A DNA stretch of 22,444 bases from JBLHGU01 sp047615875. Lineage in GTDB: Bacteria; Pseudomonadota; Gammaproteobacteria; Arenicellales; CAJQKF01. The stretch is taken from positions 1-22,444 of the forward strand of contig JBLHGU010000075.1 of the NCBI GenBank assembly GCA_047615875.1, written 5' to 3'. This document shows, piece after piece, positions 16,241 through 22,068 of this stretch. The position numbers and the translations under genes are program-made. Under the pieces are notes generated by a model. It did not search any database. It had not been told where the DNA came from and saw nothing but the letters and a program-made list of their open reading frames with translations. Position 1 is the first letter of the stretch; each line of letters begins with the position of its first letter.

Positions 16241-17506
16241 TTAGCCCACTGCCGCCAGCTTTTCTTCCGCTTTACGCTCAAACCACTTAATGGCTTCATC
16301 GTCCCAGCCGTCCATTCGAACGTAGGACGACTCGCGAGGATTAGCAATCATGTTCGGATCTACATCAAGGCCAATGCCTTCGAGAAAATTAACTAGCCCA
16401 ATACGTTCAATCATCTCACCACAACGCTCGTGCTCCAGTCCATTTTCAGCCCAAAAATCGATGGTCTCCTCGGCAATCTCTACAATACGTTCATAGTCTT
16501 CTTCAGTATCCAGCTTCAAAAATGGAACGACTACCGTGCCCATTAAATCGCCGATTTTCAACGTGCGCTTACCGCCGATTAGAATCGTTACGCCTTTGTC
16601 ATCGCCAGTAGAAAGAGCCTTTGGCACCACATTCAGGCAATGCATACAGCGAACGCAGTTTCGATTATCAACTTCCAGCGTGTCGTCATCTTTCAAAGAC
16701 AGGCACTGTGTTGGACAACGAGTAATTATATTGTCAATTACGTGTTGTCGGCCCTTCGCATCAACGTAATTTTTCCATTCTTCCTGATCGACTTTCATGT
16801 CGTCACGCCAGGTTCCAATGACGGCCATATCGGCACGTTCGATGGAATTCATACAGTCGTTAGGGCAACCCGACACCTTAAATTTAAATTTATAGGGCAA
16901 AGCCGGGCGATGCACATCATCGGTAAAGTTATTCACCAACGAACGGTGAATTTTATGTTCATTGGCACAGGATTGCTCGCAACGGGCAGCTCCTACACAG
17001 GACATCGCGGTTCGAACGCAGGGGCCAGCTCCGCCCAGGTCCCAGCCATAGTCATTTATTTCATCAAAAAAGTGCTGCGTGTTCTCGGTAGTAGAGCCGA
17101 TAAACATGATGTTTCCGGTCTGACCGTGAAAGGTAACGAGTCCAGAACCCCACTTCTCCCAGCTGTTGCCAAGCTGGCGCAGCATATCAGTGGTGTAATA
17201 ATTACCTGCTGGCGGCTGCACCCTCAGGGTGTGAAATTCTTTAGATTCAGGAAATTGTTTACCCACTTCAGAAAACCGCGGGATGATACCCCCACCATAC
17301 CCATAAACACTGACGGTACCGCCCTTCCAGTAACCTTTGCGGGTCTCATAGGAATGTTCTAATTGCCCCAGCAAACTATTGGCCACGCCATTAATGCGCG
17401 GATCTTCGTGATCATCACGAAGGCGTTTAAAACCGGAAATAAAACTAGGCCAGGGACCATTCTCCAGTTCATCGAGCATTGGAGTTGGGTGTTTGTTGTC
17501 CGCCAT
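16241..17506 (-). CDS. dsrA: DsrA, alpha subunit of oxidative-type dissimilatory sulfite reductase
   Basis: 421 residues from the ATG at 17506. The catalytic cofactor site shows SCVGAARC (Cys170, Cys176) and SGCPNDC (Cys214, Cys218), the C-x5-C and C-x3-C pattern for sirohaem-[4Fe-4S]. A ferredoxin domain follows with RCPTQC (264, 268) and NCVRCMHC (284, 287, 290). DsrAB oxidises sulfane sulfur bound to DsrC into sulfite. I chose this start because GAGGAGAG lies seven bases upstream and MADNKHPTPMLDELENGPWPS is the usual family N-terminus. An in-frame extension to 17617 adds 37 residues unlike the family and is rejected. dsrA is the first gene of a colinear operon whose leader and promoter lie in 17507-17692. 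Confidence 0.97.
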   Translation of the reverse strand: MADNKHPTPMLDELENGPWPSFISGFKRLRDDHEDPRINGVANSLLGQLEHSYETRKGYWKGGTVSVYGYGGGIIPRFSEVGKQFPESKEFHTLRVQPPAGNYYTTDMLRQLGNSWEKWGSGLVTFHGQTGNIMFIGSTTENTQHFFDEINDYGWDLGGAGPCVRTAMSCVGAARCEQSCANEHKIHRSLVNNFTDDVHRPALPYKFKFKVSGCPNDCMNSIERADMAVIGTWRDDMKVDQEEWKNYVDAKGRQHVIDNIITRCPTQCLSLKDDDTLEVDNRNCVRCMHCLNVVPKALSTGDDKGVTILIGGKRTLKIGDLMGTVVVPFLKLDTEEDYERIVEIAEETIDFWAENGLEHERCGEMIERIGLVNFLEGIGLDVDPNMIANPRESSYVRMDGWDDEAIKWFERKAEEKLAAVG

Positions 17507-17513
17507 GTTGTCA

Positions 17514-17521
17514 CTCTCCTC
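17514..17521 (-). promoter_or_regulatory. Strong Shine-Dalgarno of dsrA
   Basis: GAGGAGAG on the minus strand, seven bases before the dsrA ATG. It is the best ribosome-binding site in the window and fixes the dsrA start at 17506. Confidence 0.8.
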
Positions 17522-17548
17522 GAGCGTTAGCTGGTTCTTACCGAGCAT

Positions 17549-17571
17549 GATCCTGCAGTAATACAAGGATC
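17549..17571 (-). promoter_or_regulatory. Hairpin in the dsrA leader
   Basis: GATCCT, an 11-base loop and AGGATC give a perfect 6-bp stem about 43 bases upstream of the dsrA ATG. No T run follows, so it is not a terminator. It could affect mRNA processing or stability; the function is unproven and a 6-bp stem could be chance. Confidence 0.35.
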
Positions 17572-17649
17572 GCATTTGATGGTCTGGCATTCTATGCGGC
17601 TTTAAACTCTTAATCACTCATCCGTTAGGGGGGATAGGCGGCTATTGGT

Positions 17650-17689
17650 ATTATCCCATTTGGTATAAGAGAATTTGTGCACTGCACAA
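17650..17689 (-). promoter_or_regulatory. Candidate dsrA promoter
   Basis: Two weak sigma-70 readings on the minus strand. GATAAT at 17655-17650 is a good -10 without a recognisable -35 at the right distance. TTGTGC (17689-17684) with TATACC 16 bases later is a second option. Either way the -35 region falls inside the palindrome at 17672-17692, as expected for a promoter that depends on, or is blocked by, a protein bound there. Confidence 0.3.
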
Positions 17690-17692
17690 ATT
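17672..17692. promoter_or_regulatory. Perfect 21-bp palindrome, candidate operator
   Basis: AATTTGTGCA, one central C, then its exact reverse complement TGCACAAATT. Ten-base perfect arms with a one-base spacer are the form of a site for a dimeric helix-turn-helix regulator. For the GATAAT reading of the dsrA promoter the centre would be about 39 bases upstream of the start point, near the class II activator position. It does not match the CRP, FNR or Fur consensus, so the regulator is unknown. Confidence 0.6.
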
Positions 17693-17745
17693 TAGATAAC
17701 TTAATGTCAGCCCTTCATCCCATATTACATATATATTTCAAATGC

Positions 17746-17774
17746 TTAAGAATTTTCCCTGACGATTTTATTAT
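17746..17774 (+). promoter_or_regulatory. Candidate promoter of the plus-strand operon
   Basis: TTAAGA and TATTAT separated by exactly 17 bases, four of six and five of six matches to sigma-70 consensus. It would start transcription near 17781, about 30 bases before the first GTG of the operon. It is the best plus-strand match in the gap but the region is AT-rich, so chance is possible. Confidence 0.35.
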
Positions 17775-17810
17775 CTACAGAAGTTACCGCCCAAAATTTG
17801 ACCTACCACC

Positions 17811-18857
17811 GTGGCAACAGATATACCCCTTAGGGCTTGTTTGCTGGCGGGGATGAACTGCTTAAAATCACGCCCCGTGAACCAACCAAATCTTAGTCAG
17901 CGCCTGTTTCCTGGTCTTGTCGAGCATTCCAACGACAAGCAGATACCTGCGTCCCAAGACTATGCTAGTAGACTTAAAACCTGTTTCGACGCTCGGGCAT
18001 TCAAGCTTTGGTTGGATCAGAAACTGAACTCAAATGCCGGCGCAATGAATAAACAAGCTGTAGAGTTGAAAAATCTGGCCTGTGTGAGTGAAGTCGAACA
18101 CCAGCTTATGCTGGAAAATTTGAATCGACATAACTTTTCTCTTTATCGCTGCGAAGGTCAAATTAGCCCCTCACAGGTGGCCCGACTCGGCCGACAATTT
18201 AGTCTGCAGAACGCCGAACAAAATCTTTGTGCCGATGAAAGTTCCATCAGCACAATCTCTGTTAGCAACAATGCTGAAAAGAGCCGCTACATACCTTATA
18301 CGGATCGTGCATTAGGTTGGCATACCGATGGCTACTACAACCCAATCGGAAAAACCATTAATGCATTCATTCTGCACTGCTCCAACAATTCGGTAAGCGG
18401 TGGTGAAAATAAGTTACTGGATCACGAACTTATTTTTGGCTGGCTGGTAGAAAAATTCTCATGCGACGCATTCGAACTATTTGCGCCAGACGTAATGACC
18501 GTGCCTGCCAATAGGAGTGAAGATGTCGAACTAAGAGCAGAAACATCCTGCCCGATGTTTTATTTCAATCAATCTGGCGGATTGCAGATGCGCTATTCGG
18601 CTCGACAGAGAAATATAGAATGGAAAAGCACACAGTTCATTCGACAGGCTTTAGCAGAAATTGCCGATCGCTGTAAAGATCTGTCCAGCGTGAATTCTGT
18701 GAAACTTGTTAAAGGTATGGGCATTCTCTCGCGTAATGCCCTACATTGCCGAACCGCGTTCAACGATATTCCGACGAACCCACGCCTGCTTTACAGAGTT
18801 CGTTATTACGATCATATCCCCTACTCACTGGAGAATACATTTCATGCTGTGGCTTAG
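17811..18857 (+). CDS. Divergent TauD/TfdA-fold dioxygenase-like protein, first gene of the dsr-divergent operon
   Basis: Up to 348 residues. The C-terminal two thirds look like a TauD/TfdA double-stranded beta-helix enzyme: LGWHTDGYYN gives His171 and Asp173, NALHCRTAF gives a distal His312, and NPRLLYRVRYYDH supplies arginines for 2-oxoglutarate. The first 100 or so residues are unlike classical TauD. It shares little visible identity with the other dioxygenase at 3608 beyond the motifs. The start is uncertain: GTG at 17811 has no clear Shine-Dalgarno, and ATG at 17853 has GGCGGGG immediately against it. The next gene begins inside its 3' end, so it is in the operon. Substrate unknown; a sulfur or organosulfur compound is only a guess from context. 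Confidence 0.75.
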   Translation: MATDIPLRACLLAGMNCLKSRPVNQPNLSQRLFPGLVEHSNDKQIPASQDYASRLKTCFDARAFKLWLDQKLNSNAGAMNKQAVELKNLACVSEVEHQLMLENLNRHNFSLYRCEGQISPSQVARLGRQFSLQNAEQNLCADESSISTISVSNNAEKSRYIPYTDRALGWHTDGYYNPIGKTINAFILHCSNNSVSGGENKLLDHELIFGWLVEKFSCDAFELFAPDVMTVPANRSEDVELRAETSCPMFYFNQSGGLQMRYSARQRNIEWKSTQFIRQALAEIADRCKDLSSVNSVKLVKGMGILSRNALHCRTAFNDIPTNPRLLYRVRYYDHIPYSLENTFHAVA

Positions 18858-19041
18858 TGAAATTCTTTTAGAGCACCATGAAATGGAAAGTTTCGATGAA
18901 CTTATCTCAGCTGTAAGGAATGCCGCCAGAGCGGGGGAGCTATTCTTCCGCATGGATGTAAAACCACCATTTCACGACACCCCACAAAATTGGGAAGATT
19001 GTCTGGAATCTGTATTCACTGAAGTTCTGGACCACCGATAA
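18844..19041 (+). CDS. Small 65-residue protein of unknown function
   Basis: MLWLSEILLEHHEMESFDEL and onward, 65 residues, acidic, mostly helical in appearance, with one central FFRMDVKPPFHD segment. The ATG at 18844 lies inside the last codons of the dioxygenase gene (14-base overlap), with GGAG ten bases upstream; an alternative start is the methionine at 18883. A longer in-frame reading from 18706 would lie entirely under the dioxygenase gene and is rejected. Its stop is one base before the next ATG. Being squeezed exactly between two coupled genes supports it as real. I do not recognise the family. Confidence 0.65.
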   Translation: MLWLSEILLEHHEMESFDELISAVRNAARAGELFFRMDVKPPFHDTPQNWEDCLESVFTEVLDHR

Positions 19042-19042
19042 T

Positions 19043-19747
19043 ATGAAGCTACTCGACACAGGTATCAAACTAGGCGCCGAATCTGGTGAAGATGCGATGG
19101 TTTCTACTGCCTCATTGGAATCCCGACTGGTCGCACTTAGGGATCAACGACGTGACACCATTGCACAGCTAACAGATGCCAAATTAACCCGCCTGGCGCT
19201 AGATGAAGCGGGTATTTTGATTGAACTGGAACGAGGCGATGAAGCCTGGTCTATAACCCGCCCTCTTTTTGATTCGCTAATCAAACGCAAGCAATGGGAA
19301 GAGGCCGCTGAAGCCTGCCAGCTGATGTTTTTAAGCGGTGAAGAGGATGCCCTGGCAGCTCTCGGCCAGGGCGTCTGGTTAGCAGTCACCTTTCCTATTG
19401 ATCCTGAACTCAGCCTGTCGATGCTCCAGCACATTATCGAGGAAACGCCAGATAATTCCGACGGCGCCGCAGTAGCTGCTGCCACTGCAGCCTATATAGT
19501 GGATCTACGTTGCGAAGGAAAGCAACATAACGATCTACAGTTCTTCTCTATGCAAATGCTAGGCAATGTCGCACGTCGTCACAGTAATATAGAAGATCAG
19601 TCTCAGTTTAACAGCTGGATCGCCAGGCTGGAGCTCGATGATCCTGCCAAGTTCCTCGTGCGTTTACGAAATGTAGTGGATGTTCTGGCCCAGGATCTGT
19701 GGTGGTTTGATCGAGACCTTGTGCAACAGGAACTACCGGTGCATTAA
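19043..19747 (+). CDS. Helical (TPR-like) protein of unknown function
   Basis: 234 residues, soluble, no signal or membrane segment. Most of it can be drawn as antiparallel helix pairs, for example LALDEAGILIELERGDEAW followed by FDSLIKRKQWEEAAEACQLMF, which resembles TPR-type scaffold repeats, but no repeat is canonical. The end, VRLRNVVDVLAQDLWWFDRDL, is rich in aromatic residues. The ATG at 19043 follows the previous stop by one base and its own stop overlaps the ATG of the Cas6-like gene as TAATG, so all three should be translated together. A protein-protein adaptor role would fit, but that is inference. Not recognised as a named family. Confidence 0.75.
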   Translation: MKLLDTGIKLGAESGEDAMVSTASLESRLVALRDQRRDTIAQLTDAKLTRLALDEAGILIELERGDEAWSITRPLFDSLIKRKQWEEAAEACQLMFLSGEEDALAALGQGVWLAVTFPIDPELSLSMLQHIIEETPDNSDGAAVAAATAAYIVDLRCEGKQHNDLQFFSMQMLGNVARRHSNIEDQSQFNSWIARLELDDPAKFLVRLRNVVDVLAQDLWWFDRDLVQQELPVH

Positions 19748-20433
19748 TGTTCTGGAATGAATCCGACGCAGAGCAGCAACCAACTGTTCCTAAAGATGTG
19801 GTAGATGTGGTTTTTCGCATTGATTGCCGACGTCTTCCGATGGATCATGCCTGGTCTCTCAGCACTGCCGTGCAGGAGCATCTACCCTGGATAAAGGATC
19901 TGGATAAGTGCGGCATCCATCTAATTCATGGTGCAGAATCAGGTAACGGCTGGCAGCGACCTGAAAACGAGTCTCACCTTATTTTATCAAAACGCACTCG
20001 GTTCACCATTCGTGTGCCTGCATCGATGCAGAAAAAGACACAGGCTCTTTCTGGTAAGACACTTAGCATTGATGATTGCGAAATGATCATTGGCAAAGCC
20101 AGTATTAAAACTTTAAGTGATAGCAAAATTTTATTCTGTCGCCATTTACATTGCGATGATGCCGACACGACGGAAGAAGAGTTTTTAACCGCCAGTCACG
20201 GTGCTCTGCAAGAACTGCGGATTCGTCCTGGAAAAATGATGTGTGGTCGAATGCATAAATTTAATACGCCAGATGCCATGCTGCATTCCAGAAGCTTAAT
20301 GTTGGCAGGCCTTAAGCTGGATGCGGCTGTAAAATTACAGGAACAGGGTCTGGGCAAATATAGAGCACGGGGCTTCGGTTTATTTATACCTCACCGCGGT
20401 ATAGATGCGGTTTATAAAAAACCGGATGAATAA
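19747..20433 (+). CDS. Stand-alone Cas6/Cmx6-like RAMP protein (putative RNA endonuclease)
   Basis: 228 residues that resemble the type I-MYXAN Cas6/Cmx6 family. The N-terminal VVDVVFRIDCRRLPMDHAWSL opens the first ferredoxin-like fold, and His34 in LPMDHAWSL matches the conserved histidine of this group. The C-terminal GLGKYRARGFGLFIP (about 201-215) is the glycine-rich G-loop of RAMP proteins. Known members cut CRISPR precursor RNA at repeat hairpins. Here no cas gene or CRISPR array lies in the window, and the neighbours are sulfur-metabolism genes. Translation is coupled to the previous gene by TAATG with no good Shine-Dalgarno of its own. The family call rests on my reading of motifs and is not confirmed by search. 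Catalytic activity and RNA target are unknown. Confidence 0.75.
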   Translation: MFWNESDAEQQPTVPKDVVDVVFRIDCRRLPMDHAWSLSTAVQEHLPWIKDLDKCGIHLIHGAESGNGWQRPENESHLILSKRTRFTIRVPASMQKKTQALSGKTLSIDDCEMIIGKASIKTLSDSKILFCRHLHCDDADTTEEEFLTASHGALQELRIRPGKMMCGRMHKFNTPDAMLHSRSLMLAGLKLDAAVKLQEQGLGKYRARGFGLFIPHRGIDAVYKKPDE

Positions 20434-20481
20434 ACCCCAGTTAACGAAATAACTTATTACTTTGAATATATGGAGCTAGCA

Positions 20482-20820
20482 ATGGCTATAGAAATTGACG
20501 GTAGAACTATAGAAACTACAGAAAGTGGTTATCTAACGAATCATGATGAGTGGACTAAAGATGTAGCCATTCAATTGGCTCAGACAGAAGATATTGAGCT
20601 GCAGGACAAACACTGGGATGTTATCCACTATCTGCGTGAAGAGTATTTCAATAATAATGAAAACCAACCGAATAACCGTTTAATGCTAAAAGCCATGTCT
20701 GACAAATGGGGTAGCAAGGTAACTAGCAAAGACTTGTACAACCTGTTTCCTGGCAATCCCAGCAAACAGGCTGGATTGATCGGCGGGTTACCGGAAAGCC
20801 GCAGAAAGGGCGGCTATTAA
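20482..20820 (+). CDS. Cysteine-less DsrC/TusE paralogue (RspA-like)
   Basis: 112 residues clearly homologous to DsrC along the whole length (MAIEIDGRTIETTESGYL; HWDVIHYLREEYF; LYNLFPGNPSKQA). The protein contains no cysteine at all: the position of DsrC Cys98 is Gly98, and the tail GGLPESRRKGGY has no penultimate cysteine. It therefore cannot carry persulfide or form the DsrC disulfide. DsrC-family proteins without these cysteines are called RspA and are suspected to be regulatory. I chose ATG 20482, not the in-frame ATG at 20470, because GGAG lies six bases before it and overlaps the earlier ATG. It follows the Cas6-like gene by 48 bases. Confidence 0.92.
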   Translation: MAIEIDGRTIETTESGYLTNHDEWTKDVAIQLAQTEDIELQDKHWDVIHYLREEYFNNNENQPNNRLMLKAMSDKWGSKVTSKDLYNLFPGNPSKQAGLIGGLPESRRKGGY

Positions 20821-20855
20821 AATCCATTAAGTTAACGACATTTGAGGCAAGAACA

Positions 20856-21059
20856 ATGAGCGAAAAACAGGAAATCATTCAGAAAATGATAGCGATGCAG
20901 AAAACTTTCATCGAATATGAGAATAAAAACGGCGTTACTCAGGAAGAGTATTTTCAACCCGAGTCAGGTCATACTCTGGACGGCTATCGTCAGGCCTATC
21001 AGGAATTAGCTAGCCGGCTGGGTGATCTTGCTCATGAAGAAAAGGGTTCCAAAAGCTAA
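20856..21059 (+). CDS. Small 67-residue helical protein of unknown function
   Basis: 67 residues, charged, predicted helical: EIIQKMIAMQKTFIEYE then a proline-containing turn (FQPESG) and DGYRQAYQELASRLGDL. No cysteine, signal or membrane segment. The ATG at 20856 has GAGG eight bases upstream, a good site. It is the last gene of the operon and ends 34 bases before the convergent nitronate monooxygenase-like gene, with no evident terminator. I do not recognise it; a small partner of the DsrC-like or RAMP protein is possible but not shown. Confidence 0.7.
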   Translation: MSEKQEIIQKMIAMQKTFIEYENKNGVTQEEYFQPESGHTLDGYRQAYQELASRLGDLAHEEKGSKS

Positions 21060-21093
21060 TTGCCATCTCATATTAGGCCGCGTTGTTCCAGCC

Positions 21094-22068
21094 TTAGGAT
21101 GAGTTTGGAGTTGGGAATCTGCTAAGCAGGGCTTCTGCCTGTTGACTAATTTTCTGCAAAATATCAGCGGCTGGCTCAATACTATTGATCAGCCCAGTCG
21201 CTTCGCCAACGAATGTGTTGGCAGTTGTCACATCTCCTTCCACCCAGGCCTGCTTCCATCGAGCAGCTTCGGTCGCCTGACTTTGCATTAATTCATTCTG
21301 GGCATGGTGCCATTGCCCGGTAAAATCGTTCTTCAGCACCCGTGCTGTGTATCGTTTTGGCCATTCCAATAATCTGGCAATATCCATAACACTTGAACGG
21401 ATTGTGACATCTCCATCCGCCTCAAGCGCTGCGTCGAGCATATTAGGATGAACCAATGCTTCTGCAGTGGCCCAAAATCGGGAACCAATCAATACACCAT
21501 CTGCACCCAACATTAATGCTGCGGCAAGTCCACGACCATCAGCTATCCCGCCGGCTGCACATAAAAGTGTTTCCGATGATTTCTTTGCGATGAGATCTGC
21601 AACTTCCGGAACTAGAGTCATGGTGGCTCTACTCTCACCATGACCACCTGCCTCAGCACCCTGGGCTACAACGACATCAGCACCTACTTCAATAGCATGG
21701 CGGGCATCTTTTACCGTTTGTACCTGACAAATTAGAGGCGTGTTGGAATCTCTTATTTGCTGGACGAAAGGTGCAGGATCTCCGAAGGAAAGAAACAATG
21801 CGCTGGGCTGCCTGGAAAGCACCAACTCCAGCAACTCAGGCTGCTTTGCCAACGACCAGGTAATTAGCCCGCAACCAACCTGCTGACTTCCAGCCAGATC
21901 AAACTGTTCGGTGAGCCATTCAGAAACGCCATAAGCTCCACCAATCAAACCCAGGCCACCGGCCCGAGATATCGAAGACGCCAAAGCACCGCCCGCTGCC
22001 AACGCCATGGGCGCTTGAATTATGGGGTGATCCAGATTAAATCTTTCTGTTAGTCGTGTCTTTATCAT
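21094..22068 (-). CDS. Nitronate monooxygenase-like FMN enzyme
   Basis: 324 residues of the NMO / 2-nitropropane dioxygenase TIM-barrel family. Marks in order: PIIQAPMA at about 15, SRAGGLGLIGG at about 34, AQGAEAGGHGE near 140 with the conserved histidine, LLCAAGGIADGRG near 168 and GADGVLIGSRFWAT near 188, the FMN phosphate-binding loop. Members oxidise alkyl nitronates or act as FMN-dependent reductases; the true substrate is not readable. The ATG overlaps the stop of the upstream enolase-superfamily gene as TAATG, so both belong to one transcript converging on the plus-strand operon. No functional link to sulfur oxidation is visible. Confidence 0.88.
   Translation of the reverse strand: MIKTRLTERFNLDHPIIQAPMALAAGGALASSISRAGGLGLIGGAYGVSEWLTEQFDLAGSQQVGCGLITWSLAKQPELLELVLSRQPSALFLSFGDPAPFVQQIRDSNTPLICQVQTVKDARHAIEVGADVVVAQGAEAGGHGESRATMTLVPEVADLIAKKSSETLLCAAGGIADGRGLAAALMLGADGVLIGSRFWATAEALVHPNMLDAALEADGDVTIRSSVMDIARLLEWPKRYTARVLKNDFTGQWHHAQNELMQSQATEAARWKQAWVEGDVTTANTFVGEATGLINSIEPAADILQKISQQAEALLSRFPTPNSS

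Larger units (their letters stand above)
17507..17810. other. Divergent non-coding regulatory region between dsrA and the plus-strand operon
   Basis: 304 bases with no credible gene. It contains the dsrA Shine-Dalgarno, a leader hairpin (17549-17571), two copies of TTGGTAT 15 bases apart (17645 and 17660, plus strand), a perfect palindrome (17672-17692) and a possible plus-strand promoter (17746-17774). It is the only long gap in the window and presumably controls both directions. Confidence 0.7.

Noticed and set aside
16640..17362. A 240-codon plus-strand open frame antisense to dsrA
   Set aside because: It lies wholly inside dsrA, whose cysteine motifs are unambiguous, and its translation has no recognisable features; it is a shadow frame.
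17507..17617. N-terminal extension of dsrA by 37 codons
   Set aside because: The added residues are unlike the family, whereas the ATG at 17506 has a strong GAGGAGAG and the usual DsrA N-terminus.
20470..20481. Earlier ATG for the DsrC-like gene
   Set aside because: It overlaps the GGAG that serves the ATG at 20482, and MAIEIDG is the family start, identical to that of the dsrC in this window.
19043..21093. CRISPR array near the Cas6-like gene
   Set aside because: I looked for regularly spaced direct repeats on both sides and through the window and found none; the region is packed with coding sequence.
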